64,000 nt of DNA. Source: Chiridota heheva. Taxonomy: Eukaryota > Echinodermata > Holothuroidea > Apodida > Chiridotidae. Under the pieces are notes generated by a model. The model searched no databases and was not told the origin of the DNA. It was given only the letters and a program-made list of their open reading frames with translations. The stretch's first letter is position 1, and every line of letters begins with the position of its first letter. The stretch covers positions 478,501 through 542,500 of the forward strand of contig JAIGNY010001912.1 of the NCBI GenBank assembly GCA_020152595.1. The letters are read 5' to 3'. This document shows, piece after piece, positions 1 through 11,445 of this stretch. Made by a program: the position numbers and the translations under genes.

Positions 1-899
1 TACACTCCTGCAGCCCGATGTCCACACACGTGTCACATAACTTGACATCATAAGGCCTTTACAATCGTTATAATCGTCACATCCTGGGAGTTTTAAAAGC
101 ATTTTCAAGCATGCAAAATACAAGTTCCTTGATTTAGGCTTAAGTTTATTCTTCTGGAGTCTACATTCGAACACAATTTTCATGCTGCGTTACATTTCGA
201 AACCTTTCCTACTGTCCTAACGAATGTTTAAATCAACCGTAATTATTTTAATGAAAACTAAAGCAGTTTTTCAACGACACGACTATCAAAAATGCTCCCG
301 TAAGTTGCAAAACGACGCCCTTACTTTTTGAAAGCTCCTTCAATTGTTAAACCATTCAAACACAATATCGCCTTTACACACAACTGTATATCTGTATATA
401 AAGGATCAAACTTCAAAGGCAGATAACGTTGGTAACGTGGAGACAAAATCCAACGTTTTATGATTGGTCAAAATACTATTCTACTCAATCACTGACAAGT
501 CAATTATAGGATAGGTTCAGTGGTTAAGCATGTACATCTATTACACTTATATGAAAGAGGACTTCAAAAGAAACAAAATGGTTAAGAAAGCATTTAAAAT
601 ATTATTCCGTTAAGGAGATATTCAAGTTCAAAGTTTGGCATTATTTCACGACTGAAATCAGACTAGTTGTGACGTCACAGCCTCAGATTCCTCAAAGTTT
701 GTATGTATTTTAAAGAAAGTTTATTGAATTTGTTCACTATTTAAATTGTTTTTCTTGAAACTTCCTTCAGGTCACAGGTATATTATAAATACCCTTCCTT
801 GATTCAGTTTACTATATCCAATGGTTTATAAGCCACAAAATCGCAGGACCAAACATGATAGAATACATAAAGACTGAGGAATCTGAGGCTATGCTATCA
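1..899. other. no feature recognised
   Basis: AT-rich sequence with no open frame of note, no RNA-like fold and no repeat shared with the rest of the window that I could see. Confidence 0.5.
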
Positions 900-1770
900 C
901 ATACAAGGGGTCCAGTGGTTTCGCAGGAAGCCCTACGTTTGTCATGGTTCTAATAGCAGAAAAGGGCTTTAAAATATGTCACATCTATTGCACGAAGCTG
1001 CACGCATGGACGCTGGGCGAAACCCCAGGAATCCCTGCATTTCTCGCGATTTTCAGAGCAGAAAATTGCTTAACATAGTGTCAAATCTAGCGTTGATGTG
1101 CTAGGCGCCGAGGAGCAGAGCCCTAAGAAGATAGTAGCGTTTCTTGGCGTGATTTTGGTAGCAGAAAATTGCTCAAAATCGTGTCAGTTAGTTAAACTGT
1201 CAAAAGGAATATCATTTTGGAACGAATGTTCAAATGCAGGATTCCATTGACTTCAATTTGTCATTATGTGTCTTTAGTTGGGATCTAGGAATGGTTTTCA
1301 TATTTCTGATGTAAGAATAAAGCTTTGAGAACAAAATATTTACAACGTTGAGAATAAAAAGTAGGCCTATATAAGAGTATAATTTCATAACAATTTTGCG
1401 CCCCTGTGCCAGTGAGCATTCGGCGCCCTTTCGAAAAGCTTCTACCAGCTGTATTTAATAAAATCGTTTGCCTTTAATGGCAGGAGCAGATATTAAATAT
1501 TGCCGACGAGCTATCGCCATGCATCGGTTTCGAAAATTGACTCGAGTGCCAATGGTGGGAAAACGGTGGATAATTTGTTGTTTTCTGTGAAAAATTTATG
1601 CGCTTTTGGACTACACAAATGGAATATTACTTACTTAATAGTATAGGAAGAAGTTATTGATCAACACGTATAATTTTCCAGGGCCTAAAAATTGTTTTCA
1701 GGACGATTTGGAGCCCCTCAGAAAGTTTCGTTGGAGCTGTTGCCGCCCTGTCCCCCTGCTACCACGCTAC
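900..1770. repeat. diverged dispersed repeat (GCAGAAAATTGCTTAA family)
   Basis: Three loose units with the phrase AGCAGAAAATTGCT followed by AAAATCGTGTCA-like words lie at 905-1195. A block reading CCAGTGAGCATTCGGCGCC follows at about 1410. The same two blocks recur at 14180-14290 and 14950-15035 in the same order, so both regions descend from one interspersed repeat. No protein is recognisable. Confidence 0.55.
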
Positions 1771-1774
1771 TGGG

Positions 1775-3110
1775 TTAGGGGTTATAAGTTTTTGAAACGG
1801 GACAAAATTTGGTGACTTTTGTGTTTGTCCGTGTGTCCTTGTGTGTGTGTCGCTTACAACTCAAAAACTGTAATACACACATAAACAAAACTTGGTGGAC
1901 GGTACCCCTGGCTCGGAACTTTTGTCTCCAAGGTTTCGGGGTACAAAGGGCACAAGTCAAATGAAACAAGAGTTTGGTGATGATTGTATCTTTTGAAGGA
2001 ATTGCTTGGTATTTTTAAAAACTGCATAGGTGGGTAAGGTTTAACATTCTAACAAAAATTTAAAAATAATTGGAGGTCAAAAGGACAAAGGATCATGGGT
2101 CGAAGGCTAAATAAGTATTGTTGTTTTTTATGCAAAATTTTGGGCCATTTAAAACTAAAAAAGTACAAGACCTATACCAACCCTATGTTATACCATGGTA
2201 CCTTGGTACATGAATTTGTGTCCCGTAGACTCTGAAGTGAAAAGGTCAAAGGTCACATAGCTATTGACCACTTTTCACGATTTCCCTCTATAGTTATGCA
2301 AAATTTGGGGTCATTTTAAACTCAAAAAGTACAAGACCTATACCAACCCTATGTTGTACCATGATACCTTGGTACATGAATTTGTGTCCCGTAGACTCTG
2401 GGATCAAAATGTCAAAGGTCACATAGCTATATTGACCACTTTTCACCATTTCCCCCTATAGGCATGGAATGGTAAGTTTGACGTGAGCATGAAGAGTGTT
2501 ATACAGTAGAGTACGATAAATGTGAACAATTTCAGAAGTTGTTTCAGTGATTAGGGTCAAGGGTCAGAGGTCCGAAGTCAAATATGTAATCTTAGGATTT
2601 AATTATGTACTAACTTGTACATTTTTGTGCCCATTTAAATTCCGAAAGTTCAAGACCTATACCAATCTTATGTTTGTATCATGATACTGTGGTATATATG
2701 AACTTGTGTCCCGTAAACCCTGAGGTCAAAAATTAAAAGGTCAAAGATCACAAAGCTAGTGGCCCCTTTTAACCATTTCCCATAGTTTTGGAATGGTAAG
2801 AGTGATCTGAGCGTGGGTGGTGTCATATAGTAGGGTAAGATAAATGCCAACAAATTTCAGATATTGTTTTAGGTCAAATGTCATATATTCGATTTTAGGG
2901 GGTAATGATGTGGCAATTTGTACAATTTAGTACCACTTTAAACTCCAAGAGGGAAAGATATAATTGTATCATGATACACCTTGGTACATGAAATACGGTG
3001 TCCTGTAAATCTGGGGTCAAGTGGTCCATTGCCACAGAACTAGTGTCTCATAGACTCTGGGGTCACAAGGTCAAAAGTTTTAGCGCTTTAGTGACCCTGT
3101 TTGCTATTTT
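1775..3110. repeat. diverged tandem repeat (GGTCAAAGGTCACA family)
   Basis: Units with the phrases AAGTACAAGACCTATACCAA, a TACCATGGTACCTTGGTACA-like palindrome and AAGGTCAAAGGTCACATAGC recur at about 2163, 2328, 2648 and, more weakly, 2945, i.e. steps of roughly 160 bp or twice that. A GT-rich leader (about 1820-1850) precedes them. No coding function. Confidence 0.7.
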
Positions 3111-3890
3111 CCCGAATATGCTGTATGCTTAAGATAGTGAGATCGGCAACTCCATGGATTGCTTCCTTGTTTAACGTTGTTTGATTTTCAGCCATTTTGG
3201 GACATCAAAAGTTAAAAATCTTCAGAGTTTCCTGGGATTTCGCCCCATACCCTACCAGCGTAAGCCCTTGATCACACTGGGCCCTTAAACGGACCACGGG
3301 ATCCTACGTCGTTACGCGAAACGTGCAAAATACTGCCATCGGCTACTGTGCGTGCAGCCCCCCACCCACCATCCCCACCCGGTCCAAAGCCAAACCCTGG
3401 TGAAGCCACTGCTCACAATTCAATGTTTATTACAGATTCTTTGCGATATTTTCTTTCGTAATAGGTTTTCGAGTCGGGCAAAAAGTTATTGCCCCCTGAG
3501 TACGGCCATGCTATCACCTCATTGTCAGATGTTATTCTTTGAATGAGACATAAACCTCAAATTTAAAACTAGATTTATTATCATATAAAAAGAAGCTTAA
3601 ACAGCAAGCATCGAATGTCTGCATAAATAAAACCTTTTCCGCAATATCATTATTTTTTGTTTAAATGTTGAGTTTTGGAGTCTCCTCCCATGGCGATGCA
3701 GGATTTTGATTTCGAGGGACAAAGCAAAAAAGAGGGTCATCTTTGTCTCATGAAGGGCAAAATGTGTATTTATTTATTCTCTGTATGTATCGTATACAAG
3801 ATTTTCTGGGGTAGATGGGGGCAAAGCGATCTTGTATCGCCGCCACTGGCACAAATTACGCCCACGAATCACTATTGGGGATCTCCCACA
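3111..3890. other. no feature recognised
   Basis: No convincing gene, RNA or repeat; short open frames here lack any recognisable motif. Confidence 0.4.
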
Positions 3891-3892
3891 GA

Positions 3893-4420
3893 CCAGTGGC
3901 GTAACGTGGGGCCGGAGATCCCTCGCGAGCGAAGCGAGCATTTGAAATGAATGACTGACTGCACGAGGGGAAAGTATGCGAGGGGCCGCTTCGGCCATAT
4001 TAGCACCCTTCATGTCGTATTTCAGGCTAAATTGCGAAAATATTAAGATACTACTGTAAACTGATTAGTAAAATTAAAAAAAATTATGCCCAAATTATTC
4101 GAAATGTCGGTAAAAGTTGGCATTGTTTCCCTAAAATTGAATAAAATTTCTCCAAAAGAAAATTTCTCGAAGAGTTTTTGAAAATGAAGGAAATTGCCTG
4201 ACAATTGATGAAATTTTCCCCAAAATGGAGGCAATTTTTGGCAAATGAAGGAGATTTCCCGAAAAGTGAAGGTCATTCCCTAAAATTGAAGGAAATTTCT
4301 TGACTAGTAGCATCGTTTGATGGAAGCTTAATTTATCAGTTGTTCCGCTTGTAACCGGGAAATTGTAAATGTTCTTGCCCCTGAGAGGTAATCCTTTTTA
4401 TGCCCTTGCCCATCGAGCAA
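3893..4420. repeat. dispersed repeat with GGAAATTTCC-like minisatellite core
   Basis: It begins CCAGTGGCGTAACGTGGGG, a terminus type shared with the small element at 18212, passes a GCGAGCGAAGCGAGC palindromic stretch, and then holds a degenerate series of GAAATTTTCC / AAAATTGAAGGAAATT words (4050-4310). A related core is at 14310-14780. Confidence 0.6.
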
Positions 4421-5380
4421 GGAGGTAAAAGCCTATTTGAAACCACTGGGGCCATGTCCCCGGCGTTGGTGGCCCTGCACTATGGTTGGAAGTGTGGCCT
4501 ACATGTATGGAGTTTACTTGTTCATTCATTTGTTCAGCCCACACTTCAAAAACTGTTCCACGGTCCCTGATAAGAAGCCCAGAAAACCAGCTCTCACTTA
4601 ATAATATCATCGGCCTCTTGTTCATTTTGTTATTATATATCTTTTCATTCGTACTTTTTGGCTCATTTTCTCTGTATTTAAAAAAAAATTCTTTGACAAT
4701 AGAAAAAAGAAAATTTACTGCAGACTAAGACCCCCTTCAAACAAGAAGGGCCCCTTCCCAATTAAAAAACAAAACACAATACATTTATCAGACTAGGGAT
4801 CTCCTTCAAAAATAAAGCCCCGCTCAATGATTTACATATCCAATCTCAGACTAGGGTCCTATAAAAAATAATCCGGCCCATTTGAGGAGCCCTCAAATTT
4901 GAGAAGCCAGAGGCAGACTGGGAGGCGGAAATATTTCAGACCAGAGATACGTACAGGAGGAGGATATCCCTCTTTGCCCCTGGAGGGCCGTTCCCGGCGA
5001 TTTTCAAGGTCATTTGTATAAAATAATGTAAAAAACAAATAAGGGGTCTTTAGAATTAATCAGGTATTTTCTTGGTGAGAACAAATGTAACTCGGTATAT
5101 CAGTATGAATTATATAGACCAGATGGCCAAAATTCACGCCCAGCCTTCAGTGAGTCAGTGGCAGTTGTATGTATTTTTTGATAACTCAAATTAAAGTAGC
5201 TCCACGAGTGAAATTTGGGGTATTTTATATAATGTTTACGTTACTTTCTTCAATCTGTCAATAAAAAGATAAGTTATACATAAGGATCTTAAATATATTT
5301 TAATATCTGAAATAAAACTGTTTTATGCCTGTAAAGGGGCACCGTTTAAACTTTACAAAGAAGATGGGGGAGGGCACGTC
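4421..5380. other. no feature recognised
   Basis: Low-complexity, AT-rich and apparently non-coding. Confidence 0.4.
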
Positions 5381-5382
5381 AC

Positions 5383-5680
5383 AGTGACGTAGTTAGAGAG
5401 AGAAAGAGGGGGGGCAGGGCAATTGCCCCTGGCCGGAAATTTCCAAAAAGTCGGAATTTCGCACAAAACAGAAAATTAAGTATGTTGGATTTCTTTGGTA
5501 ATCCTCATAAGAGCTATCTTGGGAAAAAGGATGACAATATATCCAAAAACTGAATCTTTAACTTAGACCTTTTTAGCAGTTTACAGTTAGCACTTGATAA
5601 ACTTTTGAGAAAAGTGGGGAAATGTGCCACCCCCTCTCCGCCCTTCTCCTCGTTTTGGCCGCCTATGGCTGCACGGGCAC
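5383..5680. repeat. possible CAGTGACGTAG-type dispersed repeat
   Basis: Starts with CACAGTGACGTAGTTAGAGA and a purine-rich run, then GGCAATTGCCCCTGGCC, resembling the CAGTGGCGTA-type termini seen at 3893 and 18212. The right end is not clear. Confidence 0.35.
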
Positions 5681-5699
5681 TATTTCACCGAAAAACGGT

Positions 5700-5893
5700 G
5701 GTGTTCAGCGAATAGGGCCTGAGTTGGTAATTAGCTCCAATTCTGTTCGCAATTTTAAAGTCTACATTAATAAGTTCTTTACTAACTCTGTGCGTCTTTG
5801 ATTGTTTTGGTGGTGGTGGTGGTGTTAGTTTGGGCTTTTTATGGGGTGATTTACCTCTCTTAGCCCGTCATCTTGTTATGTTATGTTATGTTA
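5700..5893 (+). mobile_element. CR1-like LINE 3' end with TTATG tail
   Basis: The + strand ends an RT reading ISSNSVRNFKVYINKFFTNS and a stop near 5800, followed by a short 3' UTR (GTTAGTTTGGGCTTTTTATG) and a tail of TTATG repeats at about 5872-5893. A diverged copy of the whole segment is at 58575-58762, same orientation. Confidence 0.75.
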
Positions 5894-6339
5894 GGGCCTT
5901 ATGGTATGAAATCGTGCCATTGACCCGACAACATAAACGTAAGACGGCAGTATCGAGTGTTATCGGCAGCTAATCCCCAAGTTATTTGCAAATGAGACGA
6001 CAGATTTTCCCATATCGAGAACATTTTTGTGAATTTTTAGAACACAGTTTATATAAAGTTTCAGTCTGGGTGGAATCACTGATTAGCTCAGTGAAGTGCC
6101 CATTTCTGCATGCATACAGTTGAGTAGTGTGTGAAAACGCATTTTGAATGGGCTTGACCCCATAGTAATTTTTGCAAATGATCAGTATTCCCCCAGACAG
6201 AGAGTTGAACACACAATTACAGTGACGGGGTCGCCGCCTGCGTATTCGGTTATGATAGTACAAATGCTATCACGAAACGCTTAATACGACCCGGACGAGA
6301 ACACAGGTACGACGTACGGACAGACATAACATCGACAAC

Positions 6340-6470
6340 CAAGTCAATGTCCACGGCCTTTGATAACCAGTTGTGATGCACTGGCGTGCCTACCCACCCC
6401 AGGATTGAACCCAGGGCCTCGTGGTCTGTAGACAGGTATGATAACCGCTACACCACGGTAGGTAGATAAT
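6340..6470 (-). mobile_element. tRNA-derived SINE (head and part of body)
   Basis: On the minus strand 6464-6391 reads as a 74-nt tRNA-like unit with a complete 7-bp acceptor stem (TACCTAC with GTGGGTA), an A box TGGTGTAGCGG and a B box GGTTCAATCC, the pol III internal promoter. The T stem has a mismatch and the anticodon stem does not pair properly, so I do not call a functional tRNA. The conserved sequence continues beyond the tRNA part (AACTGGTTATCAAAGGC) and recurs at 22956-23000, which marks it as a SINE. Confidence 0.7.
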
Positions 6471-6599
6471 GTGTTCACCCAGTATTTAATTTGTCCTTTA
6501 TAGTCACACGAATTTCGGTCATGTGACATTATGTAAATTAGATTTCCGGCAATTGCCAAATCCGATATGAAAAGCTCCGCCCCTGCTTCTACCCACTGT

Positions 6600-8095
6600 A
6601 TATTGATACATCTCTACGTCAATGCTATGGGTAAATTCGTGCAACGCAAATTATATATAGTTCTCATTGGCAATCCAGGAAACTTGACAGGTTAGAGCTG
6701 ATAAAACATCATCAGCGACAGCTTGGTAGAAGGAAATATTTACATTACAGCGACAGCTTGATAGAAGGAAATATTTCTATTTCATTAAAAGATTCTTGAC
6801 TCGTTCGTTTTCCAATTAAAAAAAATGATGAAATATATAGTAAAAAAACAATACTGAGATAAAATCAAAGAAGTACTCATACTTATATGGATAAGGAGGA
6901 TAATAAAAACAGATATAAGTACAGCAAAATGAAGAATGAGTCAACACAGCATCCCAATACAATAGGGCCAATATAAGGGTAGTTAGCCATTGGAACTCCT
7001 TAAGCAGCACTGCCGTTACAGCACCAAGCATCAATAGCTTTAAAAACGGTCTGGACAATTTATGGAGCTCAGAGCCTTTAAAGTTTGACCATGAAGCTAC
7101 CCTATATTAATTTGTTCAACACAAACACCGAGCTGGAACTTAAGGTTTTGCAACCTATTCAGTATGAAGGTAAAGGTCACACTGCTTATTTCTCTTGTGG
7201 TCCAGGGGAACTCCAGGTTTTGGGTCAAGTTATTCAATTTTTGCTCTCCTTTTGGTGTTGGGTAAATCAGATTCAGTAAACTTGTTAATGGGAAAATTAT
7301 AATTTGACAGTTTTGTACATAGACGAGATAAGGGACGAATCCCCCCCTTCCCCACACACACACACAGTTTTTTCTTCTTTTTCTTTTCAAATTGATATCT
7401 TTTGTGAAATGTGATTATTTTTTTTTATCATAGCGTGATTTTGTGATTTTTCCCCTCTTGTGTCTTTTCTCCTTACCCACCCCACCCCCAATTTTATTGG
7501 TGATATTGTGACATTAAGTCCCTGTACATTCATATTGATTTGTCTTAGCAGCTATTGAGCAGGGCTGATGTTCAGATAGTCTAGTTGTCGCATGATCAAC
7601 TAAAACACCAATATGGCAAATGTGTATGTCTTGATATGTAAATATTTGGTGAAGACTGAATCTTATAAAACTTTGAAATTTAAATAAAAGCAAAGCTTAA
7701 TTATGTATTTACAAATGAATTATATTTTAACTTCGCAAATTCTTATATCATGTTTGGTATCAAAATTAAAGGAAAATTCACAATACGGCATACGGATCAA
7801 CATTGAATCTAATTAAGTTTTGTTCTTGGTCACAGGATTCAGAAAGAAAGTGGTCTGTTGTGCATTAAAAATGGCCAATAATAATCAACTTTGTAAAGGA
7901 TAAACGTGGAATAGTAAACAAATTGACTAAACAATTTTTCCGTGAGGTAAGATGATGTAGTTTTTGTTTTAATGATATGATTAATCATGTAATTTAGACT
8001 AACTTTCGTCAAATGCAGTTTATAGCACTTACTTTTTGGGTAACCCCTTCCGCGAAAGTGGTATTTTGATCAGAACTTTAAACCTCGTATGTGTT
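6600..8095. other. no gene recognised
   Basis: A 32-bp phrase beginning ACAGCGACAGCTTG repeats in tandem at about 6713 and 6746. A CA microsatellite lies at 7352-7367. Otherwise nothing specific is visible. Confidence 0.4.
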
Positions 8096-8099
8096 CCAG

Positions 8100-8560
8100 T
8101 AAAATCAAAACCACTGCTATAATACCATTGCTTGCCCACACTTTGATTATGCTTCTACATGCTGGAATCCACACACCAAGCTAAACAGATACAATCGAAG
8201 CGACTAGCCACAGGTGTTCCTAGTGTTACTGTTAAGTGTTATGGCAACCTATCTATATCCTACTTATGATTAGTGAGATAATCGTCTCACTCAGTATGCC
8301 CTACGTGCTACACACTACTTGCAATACTGAGTGAGACAATTCAACACAAACTTCCATTGGAATTTTCATTTTGACCTATCATACAACCAACACTTTTAGA
8401 AATTATGATGGCAAAACCATTAAAAATAGAACTGACGAACTACAAACTTGATGACAATTATATTGTAAACTTACTAAATACATTTTTATCTCCTTACATA
8501 CAAGAAAAAGGAATGAAATTGAATGATTTTTGGAGTTATTCGTTTACCTTGACAACTCTG
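8100..8560 (+). pseudogene. fragment of a second CR1-like RT C-terminus, plus strand
   Basis: The + strand reads PHFDYASTCWNPHTKLNRY near 8138-8195, matching the RPxxEYAxxVWxPH block of LINE RTs. It then continues in broken frames. It is head-to-head with the minus-strand LINE that follows and overlaps one arm of the inverted repeat at 8211-8252. Confidence 0.6.
8211..8256 (+). repeat. left arm of an inverted repeat flanking the LINE
   Basis: CAGGTGTTCCTAG and GTTATGGCAACCTAT, separated by 14 nt here, reappear in reverse complement at 11256-11284 separated by a single base. Confidence 0.8.
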
Positions 8561-8689
8561 TCCGTCTGACTCGCGACGGGCATACACAAGTATCTGAATC
8601 GGTTAAGTCGGCAAAGATCCTTCAAGAGGACATGAACGCCAACCGAGCGTAAAAAGTATGAGTAATTTTTTTTTTTAAACTAGTTAGCA

Positions 8690-10025
8690 ATACAAGTGTT
8701 AGTAAGTTTAGCTTTGAAACAGTTGAGACTTGGTGCATGTACAATGTCTGACGGTAAAGCATTCCAATCTTTTAGTTTGTGAGGGAAGAAAGAGTGTTTA
8801 TATACATTCTTTTTAGCATAAGGAACCTGGAAATTGAGGTCATGATTATTTCTTGTATTAGTTCTGACGGTGGGTAAAGTTCATCTTTATTGATGGCGAC
8901 AAGATTGTTATTGATTTTATATAGCATATGTAGCAGGGTGTTGTATCTTCTTGTTTTTAGCAGGGGCCAATCTAATATATGAAGCAAGTTTTTTACACTA
9001 GATTTATAGAGTGTCTGCCATACAGAACCTGGCTGCTCTCCTTTGAATAGATACAAGTTTAACCACATCGCACTGGTGATGGGGGTCCCAGACTGCTAAT
9101 GCGTACTCAAGTACTGGCCTGACTAGAGCTTTATAAGCAGTGGATTTAACGTCGGTGGGACAGTTTGAGAGGTTACGTTTTAATAGGCCAAGTACAGAGT
9201 TTGCTTTCTTGGTTATGTTATGTATATGTTTATCCCATCTAAGTTTATTATCAATTTCAATACCTAGGTATGGGTGGGAGTTGACATGTTTTAGTGGCTG
9301 GTTACATAAGGTATAAACAGGTGATTTAAAGCATTTCTTAGAGGAAATTGACAAGATGTAGCATTTAGAGGGGTTGAAATTCATTTGCTATTTGTTTTGC
9401 CATTCTTCAAGTTTGTTAAGATCATCTTGGAGGATTTATTGGTCAGAGGGGTTATCAATTGTTCTGTACACAAGGCAGTCATCAGCAAACAGTCTAACTG
9501 TGCTGTTTATATTATCAGGGATGTCATTTACATATAAAAGGAAAAGTAATGGACCCAAGACAGTACCTTGTGGTACATTAGATAAAACCTCAGGTCAGGA
9601 CCTGAGGCTTTGTTGGGGTCTAGGTTATGCAGTTACTTTTTGACACCTTCTGGAGTGATTATAAGTTGGTTTATTTTGTTGGTGGTGAGTGGTTTAGTTC
9701 CAGGGATTTGAGAGGTATCTTCTTCTGTGAAAACGCTGAAAAACTGGTTGTTTAGAATGTTAGCTTTAGTCATACTGTCACTACAAAGTTCACTGTTGTT
9801 CATAAGGTCTGACACACCCACGGAATTAATTTTAAGTCTTTTTATGTAGGACCAAAATGCCTTAGAGTTTTTACTTAGGGAATTTTTAAGTTTATTACAG
9901 ATGAAGTTTTTTCTAGCTTCTTTGATGTTTTTACAGACAGATTTCCTAAAGCTTTTATGTGTATTCCAGTCATGGATTTGTTGAGTTTTCTTAGCTTTCT
10001 TAAACAGTTTATGTTTTTTTTGCAA
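8690..10025 (-). pseudogene. LINE reverse transcriptase with deleted palm
   Basis: The N-terminal RT part runs to LDPNKASGP at about 9605. The next recognisable residues are [20 protein letters not shown] and [11 protein letters not shown] (FADD active site at 9478-9489), so motif A and the intervening region are missing. YLGIEIDNKLRWDKHI, ALVRPVLEYALAVWDPH and IQRRAARF follow, then LLHMLYKINNNLV and, in another frame, FFPHKLKDWNALPSDIV at the C-terminus. Several stops lie between the blocks. Confidence 0.88.
9588..9607. other. palindrome at the RT deletion junction
   Basis: CCTCAGGTC and GACCTGAGG, exact reverse complements around two bases, sit precisely where the RT reading jumps from NKASGP to [10 protein letters not shown]. 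Confidence 0.85.
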
Positions 10026-10269
10026 AGACGGCGTTGGTTATGGGTGAACCAAGGTAGATTTAGTTTAGTTGAGGTGAATTTGTGAGGTGTGTTTTTTTCA
10101 ATAATCAGTTTAATTTCCTTTTTAAAGAATTTCCATTTTTCATCAATATTAATGGATGAGCTATTAAATTTAGAATGATATCGCAATTTAAGTTTAGATA
10201 GGTCTTCTTTTATGCGTTCTGTGTTAGTTTTTTTTCTGAAATATATTTTAGGTTTAGGCAACTTTTTAC

Positions 10270-11080
10270 GAGAAGGGGAGATGTTTAGGGTCAGTTCAAC
10301 AATATCATGGTCACTTATACTGGGTATGACGTCAGCTGAGTTAACAGCTGGTGGGTTGTTAGTAAATACAAGTTCAAGAATGTTGTTATCTTTGGTAGGT
10401 GACTGCACCATTTGAGTGAGGTTAAATGAATCGGCCACTTCAAGAAGCATTTTGGCTGCTTCGGAGGAAACGTTAGTGCCTGAAATAATATTTTGGCTCC
10501 AGTCAATGTTAGGTTGGTTGAAATCACTAGCAAGAATAACATTGTTTTTGTCAGCATTTTTCCCTAACTTTTGTAGTGATTTTCTCAACTCAAGAAGGCT
10601 AGTGAGGTCATTGTGACTGGGCCTGTAAAAAGTTCCTACATACATGCTCTTTTCCTTAGGGAATTGGAATTTGGTCGAGATGATCTCACAGTAAGAGTCT
10701 AGTTTAGTGAGCTCAGTGAAAATCAGGTCATTTTTTATTGCCTGTAATACACCACCATAACCATGTGTACTTCTATCTTTGCGAATGACTGTATAGTTGT
10801 CGGGAAAAATTTCAGATTTGTTGATTTTGGAATTTAGCTAGGTTTTAGTGCCAATAATGACATCTGGGTCTTTGTCTTAATTAAGACTTTCAGTGGAGGC
10901 TTTCTTGTTTCAAACACTTTGCAAGTTGATAACAAGAAATTTTAGAACCTTCCTTTTTACCTTTTTTGGATTAGTTTTCAATTTGACATCGGGATGGTAG
11001 TTGGACCCTGAGTCAAGGCCGGAAGAATAACTTTGAAGTGCCTCATATGAGTAAGTATAGTTGATGGAATTGTTAGTTGA
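10270..11080 (-). pseudogene. LINE endonuclease domain
   Basis: In broken frames from the 5' side: FLVINLQSVKN, PDVIIGT, FPDNYTVIRKDRSTHGYGG, then in one frame from 10645 MYVGTFYRPSH, VILASDFNQPNIDW (the GDFN motif with Ser in place of the usual Gly) and SISDHDIVEL (catalytic SDH). This is an exonuclease-endonuclease-phosphatase fold that nicks target DNA for target-primed reverse transcription. The His motif is intact; the N-terminal half is frameshifted. Confidence 0.82.
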
Positions 11081-11099
11081 GAAAAAAGAATCGGAGAAG

Positions 11100-11245
11100 T
11101 TCATAGGTCACAAGTATCACATATCCAGGTACAGCTAGAATGCATGATGTCGCTGTATTTTGAGTCATCAATGTTGCAGCACTTAGTGTGGATCTATTGA
11201 TCACAATTGTCACACTGTACTGCTTTATCAGATCTCCATCTTATG
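11100..11245 (-). pseudogene. LINE N-terminal PHD-like zinc finger
   Basis: Minus-strand translation gives RWRSDKAVQCDNCDQ, a stop, IHTKCCNIDDSKY, then CTWICDTCDL. The CxxC, HxxxC and CxxC pairs fit a PHD-type finger. The in-frame stop replaces what is normally Trp in the CD-W-HxxC core (TAG for TGG). The reading then passes into another frame at an overlapping ATGA, where NFSDSFFS follows as in related LINE proteins. Confidence 0.72.
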
Positions 11246-11255
11246 TAATAAGTAT

Positions 11256-11284
11256 ATAGGTTGCCATAACGCTAGGAACACCTG
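11256..11284 (-). repeat. right arm of an inverted repeat flanking the LINE
   Basis: Reverse complement of the 8211-8252 arm lacking its 13-bp internal insertion. It lies just upstream (on the minus strand) of the zinc finger coding segment. Confidence 0.8.
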
Positions 11285-11445
11285 TGCTACCAGATATGTT
11301 TTAAATTACTACAATTAGGCCTATAGCCCGAATGTGGATCTTAGCAGCAAAATCCGCCACATGCTTAAGTGGCAATTTTTACAAGAGTGAAGAGCATTAG
11401 CTGACCTTTGCATGTTTTATAAGATAAGAAACAATCTGGTCAAAA

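Larger units (their letters stand above)
8560..11284 (-). mobile_element. CR1-like LINE, minus strand, internally deleted
   Basis: On the minus strand the order is a PHD-like zinc finger (11240-11100), an apurinic-type endonuclease (about 11080-10270), RT N-terminal part (10025-9610), RT palm and thumb (9590-9004), and the C-terminal tail (9068-8690). This order, with a zinc finger fused ahead of endonuclease and RT, is typical of CR1-group elements of marine invertebrates. Stops and frameshifts are frequent. The central RT palm is deleted at a 20-bp palindrome (9588-9607), so the copy cannot move by itself. Confidence 0.88.

Noticed and set aside
3352-4728. Several open frames of 60-90 codons
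   Set aside because: They have no motif, no homologous residues I recognise and no splice context; they overlap dispersed repeats.
6391-6464. A functional tRNA gene on the minus strand
   Set aside because: The acceptor stem and both promoter boxes are good, but the T stem has a mismatch, the anticodon stem fails to pair and the conserved block extends beyond the tRNA end as in a SINE.
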